Shown: piece by piece, positions 36,319 to 49,387 of the stretch
How positions within the stretch are numbered: the first letter of the stretch is position 1
Layout of the letters: every line of letters begins with the position of its first letter
NCBI GenBank assembly: GCA_947044365.1
Contig: OX345638.1
Span: 5,468,201 to 5,532,200, forward strand
Origin: Petrosia ficiformis
Lineage: Eukaryota; Porifera; Demospongiae; Haplosclerida; Petrosiidae
Length of the DNA stretch: 64,000 bases
Direction of reading: 5' to 3'
Made by a program: the position numbers and the translations under genes
Notes under the pieces: model-generated
Database searches by the model: none
What the model was told of the DNA's origin: nothing
The model's input: the letters and a program-made list of their open reading frames with translations, nothing else

Positions 36319-37040
36319 AAGATTGAACAATGTAAAGTTAATTAATGATTAGTAGAACATGCATTATAATATGAAAATTAATATACAAAATTGATAAGTA
36401 TACTCTTATCTATTATAACATGCCAATAGCTAACATTATAGCAATACAACATGTACTGATTTTTAATTATTTATTAGCTATTAATATTAATGACTATATC
36501 TGCAAACTTCAGTAGTACTCAAAGATATGATTCTGCATATAGGTAGGTGTCAACTGAGTGATATAATAGTGCAAGATACTGAGCAGATATAATAATGTTT
36601 TTCTTCTATTGTATAATTATAGTAACAATATTCACTACTAACCATGAATACCACTAAAATTATTTCCAAGAAACGATCAACACTATAATAATTATACTAA
36701 TTTCCAAGAACTATAGGTATAGATTTTTTTGTTGCTCTTCATACTGACAATATATAATAATGAACGTTATCTCTCTTATTATGAACGTCAAAGGATTATA
36801 TGAGAACATAATTATAGAGTTAAACACAAAATGGGTTATAAATAGAGAGATTAAAACAATAGTAGTTTATAAAAATTATGTAATCACTAGCTATAATTAT
36901 GGAACAGTACACTGCAGTTAAAATATCAATTTCTTAAAACTTTTAAGTAAAATTTGTAAAGACAGCACACAGTACTAAAACTACAATAGTGGAATATAAT
37001 CAGTTTCATAAATTGTTTTTTTTAATTACAAGACATTCCA
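36319..37040. other. Intergenic between convergent GTPase genes
   Basis: No gene. From about 36525 rightwards the sequence is present in inverted orientation at 54912-55870. Confidence 0.6.
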
Positions 37041-39010
37041 TCAACCTGGTCTGCAGCATTGAGTTTCATTCTGACCTCTTTCATATTCATTTCCCACATG
37101 TATTATGTCAACTTCCTTTAATTAAAAAAAATGCAGTGATGATCACTAGAGTATAGACTAAACAACATACCTCTTGTGGTATGAATTGTTCTCTCCTTGA
37201 TGTAACAACACATGCATGCTTATCTTTCTTTGTTTCAGCCTATTGCCGAGAAGTAAATCAATAGAAATGAAGATTAAAATGTATTATTATACCTTGTTGC
37301 TTTTCTCTTCATAGAGTTGCCAAAATAGCTGAACCCAATCTGTAATACCATAGAAATCCCTTGCATTTGGTATCCTTCGAGAAGCTGTATGATAACCAGC
37401 TGGAATGACTGGTACTTGTGAAGCATCGTCAGAACAAACTCCACTCTTAATTAAAGCTCTTTCAATTACATCTTCAAATTCTGCAACACGGGATTGAAAC
37501 CAAGACGATGCTTCTTCATCAGTTTCACACCTCTCTGGAGCTAAAACACGATTAGCATATGTTAAAACAAACATAGCTTTGCTCCAGAAAGCACTAGTGA
37601 ATGCCTTTGTGAGGTTTTGAATAGCATTCACTTCTGAAAGCTCAAACCGTTCTCGATTCATGACTGTACAGTAGATCACTAGATTTAAGTGGCTACCTTC
37701 ATTCCTCAGTGCATCTTGAAGGTTTTTAATGACAACAGAATCATCTTCTGAGGTATCTTGAAGACCAGGAGCTTCCCAAACAACGTATTTCACATCTCCA
37801 ACAGTGAAATCATACCTGTTGACTTCTCTACAGATATCTTTTGTATTCTGACCTTCCCTAGCGATTTTTTTGCCAGCAATAGCATTTATTACTGCTGACT
37901 TACCAACTCTAGTCTTCCCTATCACTAGAATATGAATTGGCTCGTGTTCCTGTGTGTATATAGTGTGCACTTAACAGAAGCCAACAAAACTCCATAATTA
38001 CCTTTATGTCTCTTTGTTCTGCCATCACAACTGTAAGCTAAACTCTGAAAGTAGTTTTTCAGACACAAAGCTTTGCTTTTTCTAACTGTTCAGAGGTATA
38101 TAACTATAATCATTAATTGAATCATGTACAGTGTATGAATACAGTTATTAAATTTGTAGTATATGACTGTCACTGTGAAAGAGTGGATTTAGATTAGAGA
38201 TGGAACAGTTAACATTGTGCCTGAAATACCATGCTTGAATTTAATGCTTACACATTAAAATAGATGATTCAGATTTACAAGGACAAAATCAATAATACTA
38301 AAGTTTACTAGCTCTTATTATTAATTCAAAGCTGCATTACATTACACAGAATCATTATAATTATTATTATAATAATTAAATATAGTTGTATTATTCCTAA
38401 GACAAAATTCTATAGCTAGTGTATAGTGATTAATACCAAATGGGATTCCATGAAATAATGAACATCTTCAAATTATAGATGTTCTTAGAATGAAAATCAA
38501 ATCCTAATGAATTTGCTAATTACATTTCCAAGAACCAATGACTATATATTGTTTAAATATAGATTATTATTCCTGGAATTCAACTCTATATGCAATGAAT
38601 CATGATGTCTTCTTGCTGAGTGTAATAACTCCAAGAACAAATGAATTATCATGGCTGAAAACATTAATTGAATCATAATTATAATAATCAGATGTGTAGT
38701 TGATACTCAGTACTATGTCACAGCTCAGTACTGTTTACAGCATGCAAATGTGCAATATTTATTGCTAATTGGTTCTAAAATTAAGCATATATATTGATTA
38801 TCCATTATAATATAACATGACTATTCTTTGTATTTCATTTCAACACTACTACTTGACACTAAATGCCTTTTTCCAACATCTTTACTGCACAGCTGTTTGA
38901 AAAATAACTATTCGGATAACTATTTTATAGTATAAGAGTTTATATACCTGTAATATTATTAAGTGACAATATTACCTTATGGTAGTTTAATACAACACTA
39001 TGAATCAGAA
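36525..39010 (+). repeat. Source half of an inverted duplication
   Basis: 36525-37500 matches the complement of about 54912-55865, and 38300-39010 matches the complement of 54350-54870. The part between, carrying the 5' half of the GTPase gene at 37041-38025, is missing from the other copy. Confidence 0.8.
37041..38025 (-). CDS. AIG1-type GTPase, GKTRVGKS/WEAPG subfamily, Cys-pair C-terminus
   Basis: Transcription order: 38025-38002, 37949-37293, 37239-37171, 37115-37041, all introns short and phase 0, giving about 274 residues. The first exon (MAEQRDIK) is the family's 8-codon leader. G1 GKTRVGKSA, G3 WEAPGLQD with Glu for the usual Asp of DxxG, G4 TYANRV, then the FYGITDWVQLFW signature after the G domain. 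The short last exons give a charged tail ending ETQCCRPG, with a possible palmitoylation Cys pair. If the intron after AACAAG is retained, the protein ends two codons later (V-stop), so two C-termini are possible. A truncated copy is at 54912. Confidence 0.75.
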
Positions 39011-39669
39011 AAAAAACAATGAAATGCGTGATATTTATTACATTTTATATAGTTATAACTATATAATTTTAATGCAGTAATTATAGACATTACATAATTA
39101 TATAATATACTATATAATTATATATATAATTATTTATAATAAATTATGATATTTATAACAATTATATAATTATAAATATATAATATTTTGTACCATGGTA
39201 GTGCTTAAGATGAAAGGGCAAACAACACCAAACTTACAGCATGTGGTATAACCACACCAAGCAACCATACGTATTACTAACACCATGTATAGACATCACA
39301 ATGATGACATATTTCATGTGGTATGCTGTAATGTTTGAACTTCGTCTATGGATTCGCTCCTAGTAAGAATACCCTAAATTGACTTTATTAGTGTGAGATT
39401 AAATTGTATCTTAGATATTGTCTATATAAATGCAATGCTATCTCTATAAATAGAAAGTCAGTCACTTCTACTAGGAGTGTAACATTATTATTTTCAATTA
39501 TGACAATTCATATCGCTGGGAAAAAATATAAATCTATAAAATTAAGTTTCATAATCAGCAAATTTCAAATTTAAGTAACATGTTACTTTTAATAGCAGCA
39601 AAACATATTCTTTATTGTAAATAGTATAATCATTAAAGCTATAGTGCGGTTAAGTAACTTCTTTGGTAA
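38026..39669. other. Intergenic, no gene seen
   Basis: Very AT-rich with nested TATAATTATA palindromes at 39040-39190. No supported exon. Confidence 0.55.
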
Positions 39670-41198
39670 TTAGTGGAAAAGAGATTTAAACGCTTTGTAT
39701 GCATTTCCACATTTCTTCTTCAATTTGCCCCACAGTCCGCTTGATTTGGAAACTTCAATTTGCCACTCATGACTCTACAAATAATAATGATGTAAATAAT
39801 ATTTTCAATGCATTAATAATCATATTATGCAAATACCTCAGCTTTTGCAGCCTGTGCTTCTCTCAGTTTCCTTCTTTCTTGTTCTACTTTCCTGAGCTCT
39901 GCTGCTACTTTTTCGCGTTCTCTTTCTAAGTCTTGTTTTCTTCTCCTGTCTCGTTCTTCTTGTTCTTTTCTTTGCTGTTCTTTCTCTTTGCGCTCTTCCT
40001 CTAACTGTAGTTGTCTTTGTCGTTCCTGTTCCTCCAATATTTTCCTTTGCTGTTCCAGAAGTAACTGTTGTTGTCTTTGTTCCTCGATTTCACTTTCTCT
40101 TCGCTTTCGCTGCTTATCTTCCTCTTCTCTTTTCTTCCTTACACGTTCAATTTCTTCCTCTCTTTTTTTGCGTTCCTCTGCCATCTTTTTCTGTTCTTCC
40201 GCTCTCTGCTTTTCTTCTAGTTCCTTTTCTTCTGCAATTTGTCGATGCTTCTTTTCCATTTCCAGTTCCTCCAGTCGTGCTTTCTCCTCTAACTCTTTCT
40301 CTTTCTTCTCTAGCTCTTGGTGTTGTTGTGCATATTCCTCGGCCTGCTCAGATGATGTTTTCCCTTTAACCACTTTAACACGATGTTTCTGTGAAGCCAA
40401 TAGTGGTATAAGAGCATTTTCTTCCATGTGATCGGCACATGTTTGCCAGAATGGATTGAACCAATCTGGTCTGTCGTAAAGCTCCCTTGGATTGAGCATC
40501 TGTCTAGTACGTTTGTGATAACCTGTTGGAATAACTGGTACTAGCTTTGCCTTATCTTGTTGAACACCACTCTCTACTAAGGCTCTCACAATCACTTCCT
40601 GAAACTCTTTTATACGTTTTTTAAACCATTCTGTAACTTCTTCATCAGTTTCCATTTCTGATGGAGGCAAAACACGATTTGCAAACGTGAGAGCAAAGAC
40701 TGCAGTATCCCAAATTTTTGGTGTAAACACTTGAGATAGCTGCTTAATAGCTTCCAATTCTGAAACTTCCACACGATCTCGATCCATACGGATGCAGTAC
40801 AGGAGAAGGTGCAGATGAGGACAGTTTTGCTTCAAGGTTTTCTTAATTCTTTCTGTAATAACATCATCTTTCTCGGTTATATCTTGAAGCCCAGGAGAAT
40901 CCCATATTTCGAAATTTATATCGTTTACTTTCTTCTTGTAAGATGTTACCGCCCTGGTTACACCACCCAAATCTTTTCCTTCATGAGCAACATTATTTCC
41001 AATAATAGCATTTATAATGGACGACTTTCCAACTCCTGTTTTTCCGGTCAGCAATATATTTATTGAATCACATTCTCTTGTCAGGGCTTTGAACAGGAAA
41101 TGTAATCCTTTCTGTATACATAAATGAGAGAGATGCTATTAATAGTGTATTATTAGTTTTATTTCTTTTGTTACCTCGAGCACTGATCCTGTGGCCAT
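39670..41198 (-). CDS. AIG1-type GTPase with long coiled coil and conserved C-terminal exon
   Basis: Transcription order: 41198-41175, 41111-39837, 39774-39670 (467 residues, phases 0,0). Leader MATGSVLE, then KGLHFLFKAL and the G domain: GKTGVGKSS, WDSPGLQD, TFANRV, and the GYHKRTRQM...RPDWFNPFW tail of the domain. Residues ~240-430 are an almost continuous Glu/Lys/Arg/Gln coiled coil. The last exon encodes SHEWQIEVSKSSGLW + GKLKKKCG...FKSLFH, shared with the genes at 43569 and 11743. GTP-dependent self-assembly, as in GIMAP proteins, followed by rod-like oligomerisation is a reasonable inference. The antisense Ser/Cys-rich open frame is a shadow of the coiled coil. Confidence 0.85.
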
Positions 41199-42000
41199 AG
41201 CTTATGCTATTGTAAAATCTGTCCTGTTATTTTCTTTATTATATAGAATGCATTCCAAAATAATTATAATCATGAATTCTGACAATTTCAATGAATTCAT
41301 TTAATTTTTAAAACATTTCAAGTTGTAGAAACATAGCTTATCGTTAGTGTACAATACATGGATTTACAGTAGTCAGCACTTCAACAGTTTATACTGTTTA
41401 TCTGTTAACACCATAATAACACTAAGATCACAAAATGTTTAAGCAGACTAGTTTAGAAATTTGTAATTAATCATCATCAATACCCAATCATCATATGTAA
41501 ATTATATTACATCTAGAGATAGTTATGTATTGCATTACTTTAAGATACAATAATTATTGGAAATAGGAATGCCAAGCATAGCTAGTTGTTGTTGTGTCTA
41601 AATTGAATGATCTTATTTCTTTTAATTTGTTAACTTTAAAAATTAAAAAAATAAAATTAATGATTAATAAATAAATATATTGTATTCCCAGAATGAAACT
41701 CTATAGCCATTTAAATCATGATGATTCATGCTAATTGGATTTCAAAGAGGTAATGAATTTCAAATTTGTTTTATGTGGAATTCATGTTTATTTTATTCCA
41801 GGAAGCATGAATGGGTCATTTCCAGGAAATATATTACTTCTTATGACTCTAAATAGGTAAAACTATATCAATTTTACAATGCTTTTAACACTCTCAGGCA
41901 GTGAAATTTACGAACAAATGTACGTAGCGTTTGTTGATACCTATGTACATAAATATATATATATAATATATATATATATAATATATATATAATTATATAT
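41199..42000. other. Intergenic, no gene seen
   Basis: AT-rich; (AT)n at 41955-42000. A decayed copy of parts of 40970-41590 is present near 55862-55985. Confidence 0.5.
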
Positions 42001-42275
42001 CCTTTGATGTGATGAGGTCTATATATTGTATATCGACCTAAGACGAGGTCTATATTTTTTAATATAGACCTGTCTGACCACACAATGCAGGAGATGTCAC
42101 CATCGTACAATATATTGTATAATAGGTCCTATATAATGAATATAGGACGCTCGTTTTGTGTCCTTGGATGTGATATAGCCCTCGCAGGTTTGGGCTATAA
42201 CACATCCTCGAATACAAATCTGAGGTCCTATATTTTGCATATAGGACTTATTAGCATACTACATAATATAACATA
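42001..42275. repeat. Chain-of-hairpins repeat, copy 1
   Basis: Three successive dyads: AGGTCTATAT...ATATAGACCT, AGGTCCTATAT...ATATAGGAC, and GATGTGATATAGCCC...GGGCTATAACACATC. The same order recurs at 57785-58085. No coding content. Confidence 0.8.
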
Positions 42276-42617
42276 TATGGTAGCATACTAACATTGCTAG
42301 TAATGTTTAAAATATCCTTTATGTACGTAATTATTTATCAATTGTATTATATAACAATTCCAAATCTATAATAACAGTCAGCAATAAAGATTGGAATTTT
42401 CAGACAAAGCAGACAACAGCATAGGAACACTGAAGTCCTGGCTGTAGTTTATAGTGATGGAGTCATTTACAACAATATTGGTGCTGTGGTATTTAGCACA
42501 GGCTGAGGTATAGACTCAAAGAGCAATACTAATTGTGTGTCAACATTGATGTAAAGTACTCCATATTTATCTTGCTCAAACATGAATTCAGTGAAAGAAA
42601 AAGTAGATTTTATAAAG

Positions 42618-42830
42618 TCATTGATACTTGATTTCATTCATCATTAATAATTATTTTGTTAAATTGAGCTTTCTTGGAAAAACATTAATAGTATATACTA
42701 GTCTTCAAAAATAAGAATTATAATTCTTACAATTAAAGACTATCAATATTTTTCCAAGAAAGCTCAATTCACAAATTCATTATTAATGATGAATGAAATC
42801 ACAAATTTCCAAGTATCAATGACTTTTATT
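42618..42830. repeat. ~90-bp-arm inverted repeat, copy 1
   Basis: The left arm has TTCATCATTAATAATTATTT and GAGCTTTCTTGGAAAAA; the right arm is its complement after about 42735. A more decayed copy lies at 55983-56165. From 42830 to 43568 nothing is recognised. Confidence 0.75.
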
Positions 42831-43568
42831 AAGATAGAAATGTTTCTAGGGTTTATAATATTCACTCGTTCCAAGAATTAAAGTTGTTAATTTTTAGAAA
42901 ATTTAATTTTAATGTTGATGAATGAATTAAATTGTGAATGATTAACAACAGATAAAATCCTTTTTTGTATTTTTTCTGAACTGCATTCAAACAAGTTCTG
43001 CTTACGTTTATACTATAAGATATCAGTTTCTAAAGATAGAAGTAAAATTTAATGTGCATTGCAGTAAAGTGTATGTGCATGTTGTTTCATATAATTATAG
43101 AATCACTACAATTCCAATTTGGATTTTCAACAAAATTATTAGTGTTGATCTTGGGCCGTTGCAAGAAGAACTACTTGACCTTCTATTATCTGCAAATTTC
43201 TATGCATATTGAGTGCATATTGTAACATAAGTTCTTTCCAAAAGTGTCTAAAGTGCAGTTAGAATATCAATCCAGTAAGTTAATGTAAAATCTGATGTAC
43301 ATTAAGGAGATGAATTGATCTGTTGGTGTTGTACATACAGGATAAAGTTCTACAGACACTGTTTATTATACCTCGCATAATTATAACTTCCTCATTAAAA
43401 AAAAACACTTAAATATTAAAATTAATTTTCTATAGCAACAGCAACTCAAAAACAATTTGTAGCATATGTTCACAATAAGCAGCACAAAATTAAACTATAG
43501 AAATTAAAATACTAATATCACAAAATAACACTGATGCATGCATCAGCTATCTGTACAGATGATGAGAC

Positions 43569-45071
43569 TCATCCAAACAAAAAAGTTTTTATTTTTTGAA
43601 AGGCCTGTCCACATTTATTCTTGAACTTTGACCACAAACTACTTTCTTGTTTGATTTCTATAAACCAAAGATGAGTCTAAAGAAAAGGAACGAAAGCACA
43701 ATCAAATGTATGATAAGTATTATAAACATACTGGTCCTTGCATATTCTGGCTTTCTTCTATGAATCTCCTCTGTTCATCAAGCATTCTACGTTCCTCCCA
43801 AATTAGCTCACGTTCTCTCTGGAGTTCATCTTCTTTCTTTCTGGTTTGTTGTATTTCTTCACGCTCTCGCTGTAGCTGTTCTTGTTTCATCCTATCAAGC
43901 TGTTCTTGTTGCATTCTTTGGAGCACCGCTTGCTGTTCTTTCAGCCTACGTTTTTGCTCTTCCATCTTCGGTTTATGCAACTTGTCTTCCTCTTCCATTG
44001 CCATTCTCATACGCTTTAATTCCTTCTCTTGTTTTTCTCGCTCATCTGCCATTCTCCTCTTTTCTTCAATCAGTCGCTTTTCCTCAGCTTTTCTTGATTC
44101 TTCCAGTTGCTGACGTTCACTGTCTATTTCTAATTTCTGCTTTCTCAATCGCTCCTCCAATTCTTTCTCTTTCCTATTCAATTCCTGTTGTTTTTGTGCA
44201 ATTTCCTTCGCATGCTCAGATGTTGTTTTACCCGAAACCAATTTAACACGATGTTTCTGTGAAGCCAACAATGGAACAAGAGCATTTTCCTCCATGTGAT
44301 TTGCACATGAATGCCAAAATGGATTGAACCAATCTGGTCTATCAAAGAGCTCTCTAGGGTTGGGCATCATTCTAGTAGGTGTATGATAACCTGTTGGAAT
44401 GGCTGGCACTTTATTTGCCTTATGCTCTGAAACACCACTCTCTACTAAAGCTTTCACAATTACCTTCTGGAACTCTTTGATGCGCTCTTTAAACCACTCT
44501 GCTGCCTCCTCGTCACTTTCGTTGTCGGGGGGAAGCAAAACACGATTTGCAAATGTGAGAGCAAAAACGGCAGTATCCCAAACTTTTGCAGTAAACACTT
44601 GAGATAACTCTTTAATAGCTTTTAATTCTGATAGTTCTACACGATCACGATCCATCCGAATGCAGTACAGAAGAAGATGTAAGTGATGACAGTGTTCCTT
44701 TAAGGTTTGTGCAATCCTCAATGTAATTGCTTCATCTTCCTCAGTTATATCTTGAAGCCCGGGAGAATCCCATATCTTGAACTTTATATCATTTACTGTT
44801 GTCTCGTAAGACGTTACCTCCCTGGTTTGACCGCCTAAACCTTTTCCCTCATGAGCAACAGTTTGTCCAATGATAGCATTTGTTAAGGACGACTTTCCAA
44901 CTCCTGTTTTTCCTGTTACTAGTATGTTAATTGATTCACAATCTTTTGTTACAGATTGGAATAAAGAATGTAACACCTTCTACAAGTGGAGATGTAAATA
45001 TGATTACAATTAATTGCACTTTAATGTATTATAACATTTTTTTACACTATTCTTACCTCTCCTTTAGCCAT
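43569..45071 (-). CDS. AIG1-type GTPase with long coiled coil and conserved C-terminal exon
   Basis: Transcription order: 45071-45057, 44979-43732, 43676-43569 (456 residues, phases 0,0). The leader exon is only five codons (MAKGE). G domain: GKTGVGKSS, WDSPGLQD, TFANRV, RPDWFNPFW. From residue ~235 to ~415 the chain is a Glu/Arg/Gln coiled coil with Met-Gln-rich patches. The final exon, behind a strong pyrimidine tract, encodes THLWFIEIKQESSLW + SKFKNKCG...KTFLFG, clearly homologous to the last exon at 39670. If the last intron were retained the protein would end GPVCL. It is the closest relative of the gene at 39670. Confidence 0.85.
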
Positions 45072-45983
45072 AGCTATCTTATGTGAAGAATAGTTTGTGT
45101 AATATATGCATTATATAGTATTTGCCAGTGGAATGCATATAAATGTATAATCATCAATTCTGAGAATTCCAATGAATCTATACTTATGATAGCCAATAAA
45201 TTATATTCATTTATTAGGAAAAGAAGTAACACTTTTTGTGGTTTCTAAATTTCACAACCCTTCTTGCCACTATGAAGCATAATAGAAGCTGCATGTATAC
45301 GTGATTAAAAGAATATAGGTTATCATTATAATTATTCAAATGTCGATAGCTATAATTATACATCTGCAATAATCATCACTAAAGAATAATAGTTCAGTGT
45401 AGTTAATTCTTGGAATTTTAGTTAACAAGAAACATAACACTAACATTATAAGATAAATATATTCATTTCAACCTAATTATACTGAAATACATAAGCTCCA
45501 AGACATTTCAAATATTATAACAGAGTTTTTGTAACTACAAATACTGTCATGGTAAAGTGTCTTTGAGATTTACTTTCAAACTAATTGAAGGGCTGAGAGC
45601 CTGATTAGTCTAACTCACATAACAGTGCTATACTCTGGTTATTACATTTCAAGAGCAGAGATTTAAGAAATTAAAAACACTCTATATTTTATATATAGTG
45701 GTGGTATATTCATGTTTTGCAACACTTTATAGAAGACAAACAATTTATTTTAATTCTGGGATAGTCCACTCTTCATCTGACACTTCAAATAGTGTAATTA
45801 TGAATGAATTTACAAATTATATCTATAAATTTTTATTTTCATAATTCATAGCATATAAAAACTGTTGACAATAATTACAAAATTACTAACAATAATTATG
45901 TAGCATAATAAATATATAAAACTTTGTTTTTCTTAAACAATGTTTAAAAACTTTAGCGAAGCATGTTAATAAAGAGTTCCTAC
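45072..45983. other. Intergenic, no gene seen
   Basis: AT-rich, with scattered short matches to other intergenic parts of the cluster (CCAAGAATTAAA-type words). No exon. Confidence 0.5.
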
Positions 45984-47448
45984 TTACTGCCAAGCTTTAT
46001 TACGACTGACAACTCGTTTCAATCGATCTATTAATTGTTGCTCTTTTGAACTATCATTGTCTGATTTAACACTCTACAAGGAATTAAAGATAGTATTTGT
46101 AATAAAATATAATTCATAAATGACTTACTGTAAACTGTAACATTCCATTTTGGCTTTGCAATTGGTTGTCGTTTCCTTTTTCTTCCCTCTTATCTGGAGT
46201 GATGAGTTCATTTTCACTCTCTTGGTATGCTTCCTCATCCAATTGATTGACTTCTTGTTTATCAATGAAGTATTTGTTGTCTTCTATTTCATCTTCCATG
46301 TTTTGGTGGCTACTTTTCTCTGGTTCATCATGGGCTTGGGTATCGTATTCATCCAATCCACTCTTTACTTGTTCATGAGCTTGGCATTTCTCATCTTCAG
46401 CTTCATCGTTTTCTAACTCGTTAGTTTGATAGGTCTCTATTCCATTCTCTTCCTGTTTTTGGATTACCCCCTCATCTTCATTGATTACATAATTCTTTTG
46501 TGATCTGATAAGTGGCATAACTTCTGTTTCTTTGGTATGTGTTGCACATGTTTGCCAAAATGGGATCAGCCAATCAGGAATGTCAAACAATCTCTTAGGA
46601 TCTTGCATGTAGGTAGTAGGTTTGTAATAACCAGCTGGAATAACAGGGACATTATCAGCTTTCGTCTCACTAACTCCACTCTCTACTAAGGCTCGTCTGA
46701 TGACATCCTTGAATTCCTTAACACGTGTATGGAACCACTCTGCATCATTTATTTCAGACTCGCACTCTATTGGGGGAAGAACACGGTTTGCAAACGTAAG
46801 AGCGAATACAGCATTATCCCAGAATTTGACTGAGAAAATATCTGTGAGATGTTTGATGGCATCAATTTCAGATTTCTCCACACGGTCTCGATCCATTCTT
46901 ATTGCGTAGATGGTAAGATGAAGATGAGTGCAATTCTTTTTCAACTTTTGTTTAATTCTGTTTGTTATGACCCCATCATCCTCTGTGATATCTTGTAGAC
47001 CAGGAGAATCCCATATGACAAATTGCACATCATTTACAGTTGCATCATGTTTCGTTACCTCCCTTGTTACTCCATACAAATATTTCCCTTCTTCGCATAC
47101 TGTTTCTCCTATGATGGCATTTACTAGTGATGACTTTCCATTCCCAGTTTTCCCAGTCAAAAAAATATGTATGGAATTACTTCCTCCAGCATTTTGAAAC
47201 AAGAAGAACTGAACTTTCTGGATATGTCATAATAAGTGGGAAGAGATATAGTTATATCATGTGGGGCAGCTATTTGTAAGATAACATGTATTAATTTTAT
47301 GTATATACTTCTGATATTATGCTATATAATGTGGAAATTTCACTGATTATGATTAGAGGGTATGGGCTACACTCCTAATGATCATGAAAGTAACAATATA
47401 AAATTTACAAACCTGTGCAACGCTTTTCTTCTCTAGTCCTGTGGCCAT
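45984..47448 (-). CDS. AIG1-type GTPase with acidic C-terminal region
   Basis: Transcription order: 47448-47413, 47217-46129, 46073-45984 (404 residues, phases 0,0; GTAAGT donor). Leader of 12 codons (MATGLEKKSVAQ), then KVQFFLFQ. G1 is GKTGNGKSS, G3 WDSPGLQD, G4 TFANRV; the domain ends with IPDWLIPFW. Instead of a coiled coil, residues ~245-375 are rich in Glu, Asp, Asn and Gln, probably disordered. The last exon (SVKSDNDSSKEQQLIDRLKR...) encodes a basic helix ending KAWQ. It is in the WDSPG subfamily but is the most divergent member. Confidence 0.8.
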
Positions 47449-48242
47449 TTCACATTATGATTGTAATGTACTATTGTAGTGAAAGTACATAAACTTATAG
47501 AGTTTGAATGTATGTGATCCCTTTATTCCAGGAAAGAGTAATACTTTAATAATTCCAAGAATGTAATGAATTATTTCAGTTTGGTTAAAGTTTCATTCCT
47601 AGAATTTAGAAACCTAGCATTCTCAGAATAAGTGATCACTTTCTAGAAAATATGCATTTAATAATAAGAAAGATTTCAGTTTCTCAATTAACCAGTATAA
47701 ACATTGTAACCAAACATGTTGAAACATTATTGTTACATCAGTTGTTGAAAACTGACTAATAGTTTTGTATTAGCAAAGCATTAGTATTGTATAATTAACT
47801 TAGTCAAATTTTGTAAATATTAATAGTCGATGTTTGTAACAGCTGCCACAATTCAAAGGTACATAAAATTCATTTGCAGATGTCAGTCAATGAAGCTTAT
47901 TATATAGTTATATTGGAAACAAACAATAAAATGCATATGTTTTGTTCATCTTGTCTTTGTGGTCAACTGATTAGCGTTTAACTCAACAAAATCACAAAAG
48001 TTGTAATTTAATCATTTAAATACATGGCAAAAGGTTTATTAATAATATTATATGTTCATACCTTCAGTTATACAAATTAATTAGTTATATAACAATAGGT
48101 AATTAATCTCAGTGCCAATATATTTCAAAAATTACTATTCTCGCAAACAAAATTACTTTTTATGCAATTATAGCAGCAGTTAATATGAGTTTAGGACATT
48201 TTTCTATAGTGATGACTCTGTAGAAGCCAATTTTCTTCTTCC
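47449..48242. other. Intergenic, no gene seen
   Basis: AT-rich; no supported feature. Confidence 0.5.
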
Positions 48243-49387
48243 TTAGAGCAGCAGCGGCAAAGATAGGCAAAACAACAAACCTGAATATGTGATTAATTTT
48301 ACAATAATTTTAGTATATATATATGATAATTGACTACTAACAATATTTTGCCATATACTTTTCCAACATGATGCACATGTGTTGTGTTCTTCCAAGTCTC
48401 CTTCTTCATTCCCAGGACCTGTCTGCAATTTATTTAGTAGTAAAAAAATATATAATAAATTATAATAACATAATTACTATGATTATATATTAATTATTAT
48501 ACCTCTGATGGTTCAAATGAGTAACCTGGTTGCACTGGGATCTGAAAAATATGTAATCATGAAGTAAAAAGTCACTGATCTTAGTTATTACACAGTTTTA
48601 CCTTTGGAGGCTCTTGTCGAAGTCTAAACCTTGGGGCTGTTTGTGGTGAAATGTAAGTGATAGTATAGTTGTAAAATGGAAAATAACTAATTGCCTTACC
48701 TATATCAACATTGCTACTTTCAGGAGAGAATGGTTTTTCTTGTAACTTTGGCTCACAATGCTGCCAAAACTGCAAAAACCAATCTTTTATGCCATAGAAT
48801 TCCCTTGCATCAGGCATTCGACGAGAAGCTGTGTGATAACCAGCTGGAGAAACTGCTACTTCTGAAGCACTAACTTCACTCTTCATCAAGGCCCTTTCAA
48901 TGATGGTTTTAAATTCGTTAATACGAGACTGAAACCATTCTGCTTCTTCTTCATCTGTTTCATATCCTGGTGGAGGTAAAACACGATTAGCATATGTTAA
49001 AGCAAACACTGCTTTCCTCCAGATCTCTGTACTGAACGCCTCAGATAGGTGATGAATAGCATCCATTTCTGACTGCTCGAATCGCTCTCTATTCATAAGG
49101 GTACAGTAAATTACCAGATTTATATAGTTACATTCTCTCTTCAGCACATCTTTGAGCTTTTTAATGGTAATGGAATCATCTTCAGTGATGTCTTGAAGAC
49201 CAGGAGCTTCCCAAACAACGTATTTTACATCACTGACAATAAAATCATACCGAGTAACTTCTCTTACGACATCCCTCGTATCTTGCCCTTCTTTAGCGAC
49301 CTTTTTACCAGCAATGGCATTTATTACTGCTGATTTTCCAACTCTGGTCTTCCCTATCACTAGAATATGAACAGGATGTTCTGCCAT
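48243..49387 (-). CDS. AIG1-type GTPase, WEAPG subfamily, hydrophobic C-terminus
   Basis: Transcription order: 49387-48700, 48636-48602, 48541-48503, 48422-48243 (313 residues; phases 1,0,0). The start is in the same exon as the G domain (MAEHPVHILVIGKTRVGKSA); the small leader exon is lost. G3 is WEAPGLQD and G4 TYANRV. Three tiny exons give a proline-rich linker (PPKIPVQPGYSFEPSE) and the last exon runs EEHNTCASCWKSIWQN into a hydrophobic end (LITYSGLLFCLSLPLLL). If that exon is not spliced again at ATT|GTTAGT, the protein has a C-terminal tail-anchor-like segment. Retention of the first intron would give a shorter form ending KLCNN. Confidence 0.7.

Noticed and set aside
39988..40431. 147-residue Ser/Cys-rich open frame on the plus strand
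   Set aside because: It is the exact antisense of the Glu/Lys coiled coil of the 39670 gene. The same applies to 43706-44246.
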